Assembly: GCF_017921975.2 (NCBI RefSeq)
Contig: NZ_JAGEMO020000021.1
Location: 62,001 to 126,000 of the forward strand
Source: Hymenobacter terricola
GTDB lineage: Bacteria > Bacteroidota > Bacteroidia > Cytophagales > Hymenobacteraceae
Direction of reading: 5' to 3'
Length of the DNA stretch: 64,000 bases
Shown here: positions 35,145-43,607 of the stretch, piece after piece
Position numbering within the stretch: the stretch's first letter is position 1
Layout of the letters: each line of letters begins with the position of its first letter
The notes under the pieces: model-generated
What the model was told of the DNA's origin: nothing
Databases searched by the model: none
Seen by the model: the letters and a program-made list of their open reading frames with translations, nothing else
Position numbers and translations under genes: made by a program

Positions 35145-35160
35145 AATGCAAACGTTTGTT
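35145..35160. promoter_or_regulatory. LacI-type operator upstream of susC
   Basis: AATGCAAACGTTTGTT matches the core of the sites at 25943 and 35755, with a weaker right half. It lies 50 bases before the susC ATG at 35095, a position suited to repression of the susC-susD-GH43 transcript. Confidence 0.75.
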
Positions 35161-35754
35161 TTGCAAAAGAAGCCAGAAAGCGACATGCACTTTTTTCCCG
35201 TGGGAAAAACCGGAATTTAATCGAGCCGAAAAGCAGTCAGTATCGGGTGAAGGCAGAGGCTTACAGCCGGATGCTACCCGGGCAATAAGTCAGTCTGAGG
35301 AGGCTCAGCGGCTATTTTTGGTCGGACCCCGTGGCGCAATCGCAGCCCATGCAGGACTGATTTCTGGCGTAAATGTAAAAGTGATTTACCAAAAATCAAG
35401 GCTCATAGCCTTAATAGTTAAAAGTTCTGAATATTTTTTTCCAAACCGTGTAGCCATTCCGTTCCCCTCCCATGTTTGGCAGCGACAGCAGCCGCAGCTA
35501 CTGATACCTTGGCTCTTAGCACATTTCTCAATAAATCGCAGCCGTTAATCACTGCCAAGCAGAACAGTTTAAACTCGAAAGAGCGACATTGCCAAAGCTT
35601 GCCAGGGCAAGCGGGAATGCTCTGGTCGACTTGTTCTTTCCTGGCGAGGTTTAAATGCTATTTTCAGGTATATTTGATTGTTTTTCAGTATTTTGACTAA
35701 TATAAACATTCAACTATTTTAACCATCTGGACAGAGGCGTCTTTTTCGGAGTAT

Positions 35755-35770
35755 ATGCAAACGTTTGCGT
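35755..35770. promoter_or_regulatory. LacI-type operator upstream of the Tat-exported GH43 gene
   Basis: ATGCAAACGTTTGCGT is a near-perfect palindrome identical in its core to the site at 25943. It is 154 bases before the GH43 start at 35924, so the transcript probably has a long leader or an upstream promoter. Confidence 0.75.
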
Positions 35771-35923
35771 TTCATCGTGGATTTTCGCGCAATCAGCTTA
35801 CTTTTAACCGGGCTATTCAGTTGCCTTATCCCTGAGAGTTGTTGCCCGGCGACTGTTCGCTTCCGGGTCAGCAACGTATTCACGCTCATTTTTACTTTCC
35901 CACCTTCCTCCCATCCTGCATAT

Positions 35924-36991
35924 ATGGCTTCTCGTCGCTACTTCCTCAAAGGCGCGCTCTCGGGTCTGGCCTTGCTGGCCCTGCGCTCCCGGGCAGCCGC
36001 AGCGGCCCGCACCTACACCAACCCTGTGGTGGCCCGCAACTTCCCCGACCCGTTTGTGCTGCGGTACGGCAACCGGTACTACGCCTTTGGCACCACCGGC
36101 CAGGGCCGCACGCCCGACGGCCGGATTTTCACCCTGCTTACCTCCATTAATCTGGTCGACTGGCAGCCGCTGGGCGGGGCGCTCATGCCGCCGCCCGGCA
36201 CCGAAAAAGCTGATTTTTGGGCTCCTGAAGTGGTATTGCACGAGGGCACGTTCTACATGTACTACTCGCGAGGCGGCGGCGCAATCGGCGCCAGCGTGGG
36301 GCACCAGCTCCACGTAGCCACCAGCGCCAAGCCCGAAGGCCCGTATACCGAAATAGCCGCCCTGCCCGTCCCCGACAGCCAGTTCACCATCGACGCGCAC
36401 CCTTTTCTGGATACGGACGGGCAGTGGTACCTCTTCTACGCCCGCGACTTCACCGATACCAACGACGGCTACTACCCCGGCACCGGCCTGGTAGTGGACC
36501 GCCTCAGCAGCATGACCCAGCTGGCCAACGAAAGCCGCACCGTGCTGCGCGCCCGCCACGCCTGGACGCTGTTTGAAGCCAACCGGCTGATGCCGCTGTA
36601 CGGCAACCGCACTTTTGCGCAGTGGCACACCATGGAAGGGCCTTTTGTGCGCCGCCACGAGGGCAACTACTACTGCTTTTTCAGCGGGGCCAACTTCCTG
36701 ACCGACCGCTACGGCGTGGACTATTGCGTGGCCGAACACATCATGGGCCCCTACACCGATTCGGGCTCCGATGCCGGGGCGCGGGTGCTGCACTCGGTGC
36801 CCGGCCACGTGCGGGGCCCCGGTCACCACTCCCACGTAATGGGCCCCGACGGCCGCACCGAATACCTGGTGTACCACGCCTGGAACCCGGCCATGACCGA
36901 GCGCTGCCTGTGCATCGACAAGCTGGCCTGGACCGCGCAAGGGCCCCGATGCCTGGGGCCCACATACACGCCGCAGCCGTTGCCACAATAA
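35924..36991 (+). CDS. Glycoside hydrolase family 43 enzyme with twin-arginine signal
   Basis: The 355-residue enzyme begins MASRRYFLKGALSGLALLAL, where SRRYFLK fits the twin-arginine motif (Arg4, Arg5), so it is probably exported folded. GH43 residues: Asp42 in NFPDPFVL, Asp in TIDAHPF and Glu in MEGPFVRR, with ADFWAPEVVLHEGTFYMYYS. I chose the ATG at 35924; the longer frame upstream lacks a signal and overlaps the operator. It starts the plus-strand arm of the locus, with a GH5-like gene 134 bases after it. Confidence 0.9.
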   Translation: MASRRYFLKGALSGLALLALRSRAAAAARTYTNPVVARNFPDPFVLRYGNRYYAFGTTGQGRTPDGRIFTLLTSINLVDWQPLGGALMPPPGTEKADFWAPEVVLHEGTFYMYYSRGGGAIGASVGHQLHVATSAKPEGPYTEIAALPVPDSQFTIDAHPFLDTDGQWYLFYARDFTDTNDGYYPGTGLVVDRLSSMTQLANESRTVLRARHAWTLFEANRLMPLYGNRTFAQWHTMEGPFVRRHEGNYYCFFSGANFLTDRYGVDYCVAEHIMGPYTDSGSDAGARVLHSVPGHVRGPGHHSHVMGPDGRTEYLVYHAWNPAMTERCLCIDKLAWTAQGPRCLGPTYTPQPLPQ

Positions 36992-37125
36992 GCATCCCCG
37001 GCTTCGGTGCTACAGCTTTCGAACCCGGCAGACGGTAGTTATGGGCCTGGTCGTTGGCCGGGCAGCGCCGCCGCGGCTTCCCTGCTCGCTTCGCTTACTT
37101 TCTTTTTAAAAATTCCCTCACTCGC

Positions 37126-38223
37126 ATGAAAAAACTGCTGCTGTTTCTCCTGCTGCTGGTTTCAACTACCAGCACGTTTGCCCAGAAAACCAAGGTTAAA
37201 ACCAAAGGCGGGGCCGCCACAGCCGCGGTGCAGGGCCCGCGCTGGTCGGCCGAAAAGGCCAACGCCTGGTACCAAACGCACGCCTGGATATCGGGCGCCA
37301 ACTTCACGCCCAGCACCGCCATCAACCAACTTGAAATGTGGCAGGCCGACACGTTTGACCCCACCACCATCGACCGGGAGCTGGGCTGGGCCGAGCGCAT
37401 TGGCTTCAACACCATGCGCGTGTTTCTGCACAGCCTGGCCTGGCAGGAGGACCCGGCCGGCTTCAAAAAGCGCGTGGATACCTACCTCGGCCTGGCCGAT
37501 AAGCACCACATCCAGACCATCCTGGTTTTCTTCGACGACTGCTGGAACAAGGAGGCCAAAATTGGGGCCCAGCCCGCGCCCAAGCCCGGCGTGCACAACT
37601 CCGGCTGGGTGCAGGACCCCGGCGACCCGGCCTCGCGCGATTCAACCACTTTCATCAGCCTGAAGCCCTACGTGACCGACGTGCTGACCGCGTTTGCCCA
37701 CGACAAGCGCATCTTGCTCTGGGACTTATATAACGAGCCCGGCAACAGCGGCAAGCTCACGGCCTCGCTGCCGCTGGTGCGCAACACTTTTGCCTGGGCC
37801 CGCGCCGTGAACCCCGACCAGCCCCTGAGCATGGGCCTCTGGAACTGGGGCTTTGAGGCCCTGAACACCTACCAGGCCCTGCATTCCGACGTCATCACCT
37901 ACCACGACTACGACGAGGCCCCGGCCCACCAGCGCATCATCGAGATGCTGAAAACCCACGGCCGCCCGCTCATCTGCACCGAGTACATGGCCCGGCCCCG
38001 CAACTCGCGCTTCGTGTCCATCATGCCGCTGCTCAAAAAGGAGAACGTGGGCGCCATCAACTGGGGCCTCGTGGATGGCAAAACCAACACCAAGTACCAG
38101 TGGGACGTCCCCGTCGCCGACGGCAGCGAGCCCGGCGAATGGTTCCACGAGGTGTTCCACAAAGACGGCACGCCCTACCACGCAGACGAAACCGACCTCA
38201 TCCGCAAGACCAACGGGAAGTAG
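37126..38223 (+). CDS. Secreted clan GH-A glycosidase, GH5/cellulase-like (often named 1,4-beta-xylanase)
   Basis: The 365-residue protein has a signal peptide (MKKLLLFLLLLVSTTSTFAQ) and a TIM-barrel. The acid/base Glu204 lies in LYNEPGN and the nucleophile Glu286 in ICTEYMAR, the clan GH-A pair. The segment ISGANFTPSTAINQLEMWQADTFD near the start is typical of a Bacteroidota subgroup annotated as 1,4-beta-xylanase. It likely cuts backbone or side chains of the polysaccharide handled by the neighbouring GH43 enzymes. The exact GH family number is uncertain. Confidence 0.82.
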   Translation: MKKLLLFLLLLVSTTSTFAQKTKVKTKGGAATAAVQGPRWSAEKANAWYQTHAWISGANFTPSTAINQLEMWQADTFDPTTIDRELGWAERIGFNTMRVFLHSLAWQEDPAGFKKRVDTYLGLADKHHIQTILVFFDDCWNKEAKIGAQPAPKPGVHNSGWVQDPGDPASRDSTTFISLKPYVTDVLTAFAHDKRILLWDLYNEPGNSGKLTASLPLVRNTFAWARAVNPDQPLSMGLWNWGFEALNTYQALHSDVITYHDYDEAPAHQRIIEMLKTHGRPLICTEYMARPRNSRFVSIMPLLKKENVGAINWGLVDGKTNTKYQWDVPVADGSEPGEWFHEVFHKDGTPYHADETDLIRKTNGK

Positions 38224-38364
38224 CGGCTGGCGCCTGACTGGCCGGGCGCGCCTCGGTTTCCGTCCGGTTTTATTATTACGAGGTCAGGCCGCACCTTTGC
38301 AGCAGTGGACCAGATGCGCCAACGTGCGTACTACCGGAACATCCCCAATAAACTTATTGTAGCA

Positions 38365-39597
38365 ATGTCAAAAATTAAAGTAGCGAACCCCGTAGTAGAA
38401 TTGGATGGCGATGAAATGACGCGCATCATCTGGAAATTCATCAAGGACAAATTGATTACCCCGTATCTGGAGCTGGATATCAAGTACTTCGATTTGGGCA
38501 TTGAGTACCGGGACGAAACCAACGACCAGGTCACCATCGACTCGGCCAATGCCATCAAGCAGTACGGCGTGGGCATCAAGTGCGCCACCATCACCCCCGA
38601 CGAGGACCGGGTGAAGGAGTTCAACCTGAAGCAGATGTGGAAGTCGCCCAACGGCACCATCCGCAACATCCTGGACGGCACCGTATTCCGCGAGCCCATT
38701 GTGATGAGCAACGTGCCGCGCCTCGTGCCGAACTGGACCGCCCCCATCTGCATCGGCCGTCACGCGTTTGGCGACCAGTACCGCGCCACCGACTTTGTGA
38801 CCAAAGGCAAGGGCAAGCTCACCATCTCCTTCCAGCCCGAGGACGGCGGTGCCGCCCAGTCGTTTGAAGTCTACAACTTCCAGGGCGACGGCGTGGCGCT
38901 GGCCATGTACAACACCGACGAATCCATCCGGGGCTTCGCCCACGCCTGCTTCAACCAGGCCCTGAGCAAAGGCTGGCCTTTGTACCTGAGCACCAAAAAC
39001 ACCATCCTCAAGAAGTACGACGGCCGGTTCAAGGACATCTTCCAGGAGATTTATGAGCAGGACTACACCGCCAGGTTTAAGGAAGCCGGCATCACCTACG
39101 AGCACCGCCTGATTGACGACATGGTGGCCTCGGCCCTGAAATGGCACGGCAATTTCGTGTGGGCCTGCAAAAACTACGACGGCGACGTGCAGAGCGACAC
39201 CGTGGCCCAGGGCTTCGGCTCGCTCGGCCTGATGACTTCGGTACTGGTGACGCCCGACGGCGGCACGATGGAAGCCGAAGCCGCCCACGGCACCGTGACC
39301 CGCCACTACCGCGACCACCAGGCCGGCAAACCGACCTCCACGAACCCCATCGCCAGCATTTTCGCCTGGACGCGCGGCCTGGAGTTCCGCGGCAAGCTCG
39401 ACGGCAACCAGGAGCTCATCGACTTCTGCCACGCGCTGGAAGCCGTGTGCATCGAAACCGTGGAAAGCGGCAAGATGACCAAGGACCTCGCCGTCTGCAT
39501 CCACGGCAACAAGGTGCAGCACGGCCGCGACTACCTCTACACCGAGGAATTCCTGGAAGCGCTGAACGAGAACCTGAAAATCAAATTGGGCAAATAA
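38365..39597 (+). CDS. icd: NADP-dependent isocitrate dehydrogenase
   Basis: The 410-residue TCA enzyme oxidizes isocitrate to 2-oxoglutarate. It is the dimeric, eukaryote-like subfamily: [19 protein letters not shown] at the N-terminus, [17 protein letters not shown], and [31 protein letters not shown] near 300. I chose the ATG at 38365 ([11 protein letters not shown]), 20 codons inside the longest frame. A strong terminator follows its stop. Confidence 0.96.
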   Translation: MSKIKVANPVVELDGDEMTRIIWKFIKDKLITPYLELDIKYFDLGIEYRDETNDQVTIDSANAIKQYGVGIKCATITPDEDRVKEFNLKQMWKSPNGTIRNILDGTVFREPIVMSNVPRLVPNWTAPICIGRHAFGDQYRATDFVTKGKGKLTISFQPEDGGAAQSFEVYNFQGDGVALAMYNTDESIRGFAHACFNQALSKGWPLYLSTKNTILKKYDGRFKDIFQEIYEQDYTARFKEAGITYEHRLIDDMVASALKWHGNFVWACKNYDGDVQSDTVAQGFGSLGLMTSVLVTPDGGTMEAEAAHGTVTRHYRDHQAGKPTSTNPIASIFAWTRGLEFRGKLDGNQELIDFCHALEAVCIETVESGKMTKDLAVCIHGNKVQHGRDYLYTEEFLEALNENLKIKLGK

Positions 39598-39620
39598 GCC
39601 TTCCGCTTTGCTTATGCTGA

Positions 39621-39656
39621 AAAAAATCCCCGCCTCCCCGGCGGGGATTTTTTTTG
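39621..39656 (+). terminator. Rho-independent terminator of icd
   Basis: The stem AAAATCCCCGCC/GGCGGGGATTTT with a TCCCC loop is followed by a run of T. It begins 24 bases after the icd stop and is nearly symmetric, so it may work for both strands. Confidence 0.9.
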
Positions 39657-39725
39657 TTTAGGACTTGCGCAAATCAAGCCGTCGGCTGCCCCGGCGATTG
39701 CCCTGACTGGCCTGCGGCGTTCCGT

Positions 39726-40208
39726 TCAGCTGCTACCCAGCAGGCCCGCAATTCCTTTCACATTGAGCCGGGCAAATTTCTGGACCCGCGCAAACCGGGC
39801 TGCCGTTTCCTGCAACTCCTCGTCCTTGGGCAGGCGGGCCGGAACCTGGGTTTGCAGCCGTTCAAACACGGTCGCGGCAATGTCCATGTAGCCGAGCAGC
39901 AGCAGGTACAGCTGCTTCTTCTCGTCGTCGGCGTACCCCTTCACCCGAATGGCCTTGGCCAGCGTGTCGAGTTGCGTCGTTTCGTCGGTAAACAGGTCGC
40001 GCAATGCTTGCCGACGCTGCTCATATTCCCGCAGCTGCTCCTCGCTGGCGACCGAAGTTGCGAACGGGAACTCCTGGGCAAAAGCCACGGCCTGGGCAAA
40101 GGCGCGGTCGGCATCGTACACCGTGGCCAGGTGTTTTTGCAAACTGGTCCACAGGCCCGTTCGGGCTTTGTCGAAAGTGCTGGGGCTGGCCGGTTCGGTG
40201 GTGCTCAT
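39726..40208 (-). CDS. Hypothetical helical protein
   Basis: The 160-residue soluble protein from the ATG at 40208 (MSTTEPASPSTFDKARTG) is rich in Glu, Gln, Ala and Leu and looks almost wholly helical (EEQLREYEQRRQALRDLF, YADDEKKQLYLLLLGYMDIA). I do not recognize a family. It has no signal peptide or membrane segment. It converges on the icd terminator and stands alone on its strand. An extra 15 codons upstream are possible but add a non-conserved-looking start. Confidence 0.7.
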   Translation of the reverse strand: MSTTEPASPSTFDKARTGLWTSLQKHLATVYDADRAFAQAVAFAQEFPFATSVASEEQLREYEQRRQALRDLFTDETTQLDTLAKAIRVKGYADDEKKQLYLLLLGYMDIAATVFERLQTQVPARLPKDEELQETAARFARVQKFARLNVKGIAGLLGSS

Positions 40209-40375
40209 GGTATACTTGCTGAAAAAGGCATTGCGAAGGTACTTCGGGACCACGGCAGTGGATTGATGCGCCTCCAGAACAGCGCCAAAGACGGCCCCAT
40301 ACTATGGCCCATAATTGCTGACTCCTTGCATCTGCGCTGTTCCGCTATGCTTGCAAACCGCATCAGAAAAAAAAC

Positions 40376-40410
40376 AAAAACCCCATTTCCAAGCTGGAAA
40401 TGGGGTTTTT
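40376..40410 (-). terminator. Terminator downstream of tRNA-Ser(UGA)
   Basis: Arms 40376-40390 and 40396-40410 form a perfect 15-bp stem with a 5-base loop, ending in a run of T on the minus strand. It starts 3 bases after the 3' end of the tRNA. Confidence 0.85.
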
Positions 40411-40412
40411 CG

Positions 40413-40497
40413 TAGAGAGCGAGGGATTCGAACCCCCGGACCTGTTACAGTCAGCGGTTTTCAAGACCGCCGCAATCGACCACTCTGCCAGCTCTCT
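40413..40497 (-). tRNA. tRNA-Ser (anticodon UGA)
   Basis: The 85-base class II tRNA has a 7-bp acceptor stem (AGAGAGC with GCUCUCU), the serine-type GGCAGAGUGGUCGA D-arm, anticodon loop CUUGAAA, a long variable arm and the T-loop GGUUCGAAUCC. No CCA is encoded. It reads UCA-type serine codons. Confidence 0.95.
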
Positions 40498-40535
40498 AAG
40501 TTGGCCTCTGCGCGCTGAATACGTGTAATCAATAA

Positions 40536-40568
40536 AAAAGGCTTTTCCCAGCGCAGAAAAAGCCTTTT
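40536..40568 (-). terminator. Terminator downstream of tRNA-Ser(CGA)
   Basis: An 11-bp stem (40536-40546 with 40558-40568) with A/T-rich ends sits between the two tRNA genes, 2 bases after the 3' end of the CGA tRNA on the minus strand. It suggests the two tRNAs are mostly transcribed separately. Confidence 0.7.
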
Positions 40569-40570
40569 AG

Positions 40571-40657
40571 TAGAGAAGGGGGGATTCGAACCCCCGATAC
40601 CGTTGCCGGTATAACGGTTTTCGAAACCGTCGCATTCGACCACTCTGCCACCTCTCT
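40571..40657 (-). tRNA. tRNA-Ser (anticodon CGA)
   Basis: The 87-base class II tRNA has an acceptor stem (AGAGAGG with CUUCUCU, one G-U pair), a GGCAGAGUGGUCGAA D-arm, anticodon loop UUCGAAA, a long variable arm and a T-arm with GGUUCGAAUCC. It reads UCG codons, which are frequent in this GC-rich genome. Confidence 0.95.
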
Positions 40658-40767
40658 AACAGGCTCCCCGAGTGATTGGGGAGTGCAAAAGTAAGGACGA
40701 ATGCGCAAGGATGCAGCCCACGCGCAGAAATATTTTTTCTGTGCGGCCCCGGCCCGCTTGGCTCCTG

Positions 40768-41742
40768 CTACCCTTTCGCGGCCAATTGCTCGCGCATCAT
40801 TTGCTGGCGGCGACCGGTGATGGCGTCCATGCTCACATTCACTTCGAAGCCGATAATCAGGGTCATACACACGAATTCGAGCCAGACCATGAAGCCCACC
40901 AGCGCGCCAATCGAACCGTAGAAGTGGTTATAAGAATCGAAAATCCGCACGTAGAGCGTGAACAGAAACGACACCAAAAAGATGAGCAGCGTGGCCACTA
41001 TGGCCCCAGCCGATACCAGCGGCCACTTATCATGCACGGGCGGCACGAAGTAGTAAATCACGCAGGTCGTGCTCAAAAACAGCCCCAGCAGCGAGCCGTA
41101 GCGAATAAGCGTGAGCACCAAATCGGTGAAGCGCTCGGGCACGATTTCATAGAATACCAGCCCGTCAATCAGGTAAGTACCGAAGAAAATGCCGGCGATG
41201 GCTAATACCAGAATCAGCGACAGCACGAAGGTGAGGGCCGTGGCAATGAGGCGCTTGCGCAGGTAGCTGCGATGCTTGAACCACGGGTACTTCTTCTCGA
41301 AGGCATCGAGCAGCGCCATGATGCCATTGGAGCTGAGCACCAGGGCCGTGCCGAAACCGAAGGACAGCAAGCCGCCGTGCGGAATGTTCACAATGTCCTC
41401 GATGGTGGAGGCAGTGGCCGCGTACAGCTCGCGCGGCATGAAATCGGCCAGAAACTGCAGGATGTCCACGTTCAGGTTCGGCACGGGAATGTACGGAATG
41501 AGCGTGAACAGGAAAATAATGGTCGGAAACAGCGCCACCGTGAGGTTGAAGGCCATGTAGGCGGCGCGCTTTTCCAGGCTGTCGAGGCGCAGCTCGTGCA
41601 GAATGCGGTCGAGCACGTCGTAGAGCGAAGCGTGGCCGCCGGGGAGGCGCAGTCGCTTCAGGCCCACAATCAGCCGCCGGTAGGGCCGTTGCTGGCGCAC
41701 ATCGGGGAAGCGGGCACGGCTGATGGCGGCGGGGGCTTTCAC
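40768..41742 (-). CDS. YihY/virulence factor BrkB family membrane protein
   Basis: The 324-residue integral membrane protein has about six hydrophobic segments, for example FNLTVALFPTIIFLFTLIPYI, TALTFVLSLILVLAIAGIFFG and FMVWLEFVCMTLIIGFEVNV. The family pattern KRAAYMAFNLTVALFP near 60 and GSIGALVGFMVWLEF near the end are visible. Despite old RNase BN labels, the function is not established. It is on the same strand as the thioesterase gene, 44 bases after it. Confidence 0.9.
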   Translation of the reverse strand: MKAPAAISRARFPDVRQQRPYRRLIVGLKRLRLPGGHASLYDVLDRILHELRLDSLEKRAAYMAFNLTVALFPTIIFLFTLIPYIPVPNLNVDILQFLADFMPRELYAATASTIEDIVNIPHGGLLSFGFGTALVLSSNGIMALLDAFEKKYPWFKHRSYLRKRLIATALTFVLSLILVLAIAGIFFGTYLIDGLVFYEIVPERFTDLVLTLIRYGSLLGLFLSTTCVIYYFVPPVHDKWPLVSAGAIVATLLIFLVSFLFTLYVRIFDSYNHFYGSIGALVGFMVWLEFVCMTLIIGFEVNVSMDAITGRRQQMMREQLAAKG

Positions 41743-41786
41743 TTTTCAGTTAACAATGAGCACTGGGGAATTGCGAACCGGGGGGT

Positions 41787-42203
41787 TCATCCTTCTGCAA
41801 AATACGGCGCCAGCTTTTCCTGTACGTCGGCGGGCACCGGCACGGGGCGGCCGGTGGTCGTGCGCACGAACACCATCAGGGTGTGGCCTTCGCTAAGCAG
41901 CTCGTGGGCTTCGTTGTAAATCTCATACTCAAACAACACGCTGGCCCCGCGGGCGGGTTTCCGGAGCAGCAGCCGCACCGTAAGCAGGTCGTCGTAGCGG
42001 GCCGGGCGGCGGAACTTGGTGCGCAACTCCCCCACCGGCATGCCCACGCCGGCCGCTTCCATGGCTTTATACGAAATACCCAGCTGCCGGAACGCCTCGG
42101 TGCGCGCCACCTCAAAATACGCCGCGTAGTTGCCGTGGTAGACGTAGCCCATCTGGTCGGTTTCGGCGTAGCGCACGCGGATTTGGGTGTCGAAGGAGAA
42201 CAC
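41787..42203 (-). CDS. Acyl-CoA thioesterase, 4-hydroxybenzoyl-CoA thioesterase/YbgC type
   Basis: The 138-residue single hotdog-fold protein begins FDTQIRVRYAETDQMGYVYHGNYAAYFEVAR, containing the conserved Tyr-x-x-Thr-Asp (Asp16) and HGNYAAYFE helix of this family. It hydrolyses acyl-CoA or related thioesters; the substrate is unknown. It lies between mltG and the YihY gene on the same strand. Confidence 0.92.
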   Translation of the reverse strand: MFSFDTQIRVRYAETDQMGYVYHGNYAAYFEVARTEAFRQLGISYKAMEAAGVGMPVGELRTKFRRPARYDDLLTVRLLLRKPARGASVLFEYEIYNEAHELLSEGHTLMVFVRTTTGRPVPVPADVQEKLAPYFAEG

Positions 42204-42285
42204 TGATTAATATGCTGATTTTTTGATGAGTTGAGGCGTTGATTGGATAAAGGTGCCACTACAGCGCCACGCACCGGGGAGCGTC

Positions 42286-42320
42286 AGCACATTAGCACAT
42301 TAGCACATTAATTAATCAGC
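42286..42320. repeat. Short AGCACATT tandem repeat beside the mltG stop
   Basis: AGCACATT occurs three times in a row, then AATTAAT and a fourth copy that runs into the mltG stop codon region. It is in the 120-base gap between mltG and the thioesterase gene. It shows no hairpin, and its function is unknown. Confidence 0.55.
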
Positions 42321-42323
42321 ACA

Positions 42324-43406
42324 TTACTTAATTCCGGCCCGGTTCAGCGCAGCCTGGTAGCGGCGAGCATTCAAAATATGGTCCTGCTCATTCATAGCGA
42401 AGGCATGATAGCCGCTGAAATCTTCCTTGGCGCAGAAGTATAAATAGTTGTTGCTTTCCGGCTTAAGCACGGCGTCGATGCTGGCGATGCTGGGCAGGTT
42501 GATGGGGCCGGGGGGCAGGCCGGCGTATTTATAGGTGTTGTAGGGCGAGTCTTTTTGCAGGTGCACGTTGAGCACGCGCTTGATGGTGAAATCGCGGTTA
42601 GCGTACACCACGGTGGGGTCGGCCTGCAACTTCATGCCGCGTTTCAGGCGGTTGAGGTAGACGCCCGCGATGCGGGGGCGCTCGTCGGCGTGCTGCTGCT
42701 GCTCGGCTTCCACGATGCTGGCCAGGGTGCTGACCTGGGCGCGGGTGAGGTGCAGTTTCTCGCGCTCGGCGTCGCGGGCCGGGGTCCAGAACTTCTCGTA
42801 TTCCTTCTTCATCCGCTTCATCAGGTTGTCGACGGAAGTGTTCCAATACAGCTCATACGTATTGGGAATGAACATGCTGAGCACCGTGGTGGTGTCGAAA
42901 CCCAGGCTGCGCGTGTACTCGGGGCTGGCCAGCAGGGAATCTATCTCACTGGGCCGGGCGTCAATCTGGTTCGAGAGCTTGTCGGCCAGCTCGCGGCGCA
43001 GGCGCACGTTGGTGAACGTGAGCTTGAGCGGCGACTGAATGCCCGCCTTCAATACGTTGATGAGCTGGCGGTTGGTGTAGCCGTCCTTCAGTTCGTAGCG
43101 GCCGGGCTTTACGTGCTCGGGGTACTTCATGAGCTTGGCCACGAAGTGCAGCGAGAGCTTATCCACCACAGTGCCGGTGGCGTCGATGGCGTTTAGGGCC
43201 GTTTTCCAGTCGGCGCCGCGGTGCACGATGACGTAGGTCGGCTTGCCCTTGGTTTCGATGTTGGCGGTGAAGAACACCTGATAGAAATAATAGGAGAAGC
43301 ACACCAGCGTGAGCGTAAACACGACGCTGACGGTGGCCCAGCGCTTGCGGCGGCGCAGGGATTGGTTGCGGTATTCAATGGCCGACTTTTTGGCAGGCTG
43401 CGACAT
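42324..43406 (-). CDS. mltG: Endolytic murein transglycosylase MltG
   Basis: The 360-residue single-pass membrane protein (helix at about 22-45, WATVSVVFTLTLVCFSYYFYQVFF) cleaves nascent peptidoglycan strands. The catalytic region is STLASIVEAEQQQHADERPRIAGVYLNRLKRGM, with the conserved Glu in VEAE and LQADPTVVYA after it. The C-terminus has YNTYKYAGLPPGPINLPS, as in the family. I chose the ATG at 43406 (MSQPAKKSAIEYR). Confidence 0.95.
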   Translation of the reverse strand: MSQPAKKSAIEYRNQSLRRRKRWATVSVVFTLTLVCFSYYFYQVFFTANIETKGKPTYVIVHRGADWKTALNAIDATGTVVDKLSLHFVAKLMKYPEHVKPGRYELKDGYTNRQLINVLKAGIQSPLKLTFTNVRLRRELADKLSNQIDARPSEIDSLLASPEYTRSLGFDTTTVLSMFIPNTYELYWNTSVDNLMKRMKKEYEKFWTPARDAEREKLHLTRAQVSTLASIVEAEQQQHADERPRIAGVYLNRLKRGMKLQADPTVVYANRDFTIKRVLNVHLQKDSPYNTYKYAGLPPGPINLPSIASIDAVLKPESNNYLYFCAKEDFSGYHAFAMNEQDHILNARRYQAALNRAGIK

Positions 43407-43607
43407 GGGAATGAGTAAGGGAAGCGAGGGAGCGGCGTCAAAAGTACGAAGGGCGGCAACCGCGGGGCGCAAGCGGCGTTGCAGTTGTTTCGTTTCGGCC
43501 AGACGTAGTACCTTGCCCGCGCCTTTGGCCCGGCTGGCACCCCGTTGCCGCCATCAGCTGCCAAAATCCGGCTCGCGCCGTCACTTTTCCATTCTCTAAC
43601 TCCCTAT

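Larger units (their letters stand above)
35096..35923. other. 828-base divergent regulatory region between susC and a GH43 gene
   Basis: The region contains two LacI-type operators near its ends and a more AT-rich middle (about 35560-35750). The open frames in it (for example 35156-35548) have no family signal or recognizable domain, so I do not call them. It is longer than two simple promoters need, and I see no other clear feature. Confidence 0.55.

Noticed and set aside
35156-35548. 130-codon open frame between susC and the GH43 gene
   Set aside because: It begins within an operator/promoter region and shows no family or signal features.
40413-40657. tRNA pair considered as an integration site for a mobile element
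   Set aside because: There is no integrase gene nearby, no direct repeat of the tRNA 3' end was seen, and flanking genes are ordinary chromosomal ones.
42204-42323. Possible CRISPR-like or phage-type array from repeated AGCACATT
   Set aside because: The units are 8 bases and directly adjacent with no spacers, so this is a simple tandem repeat.
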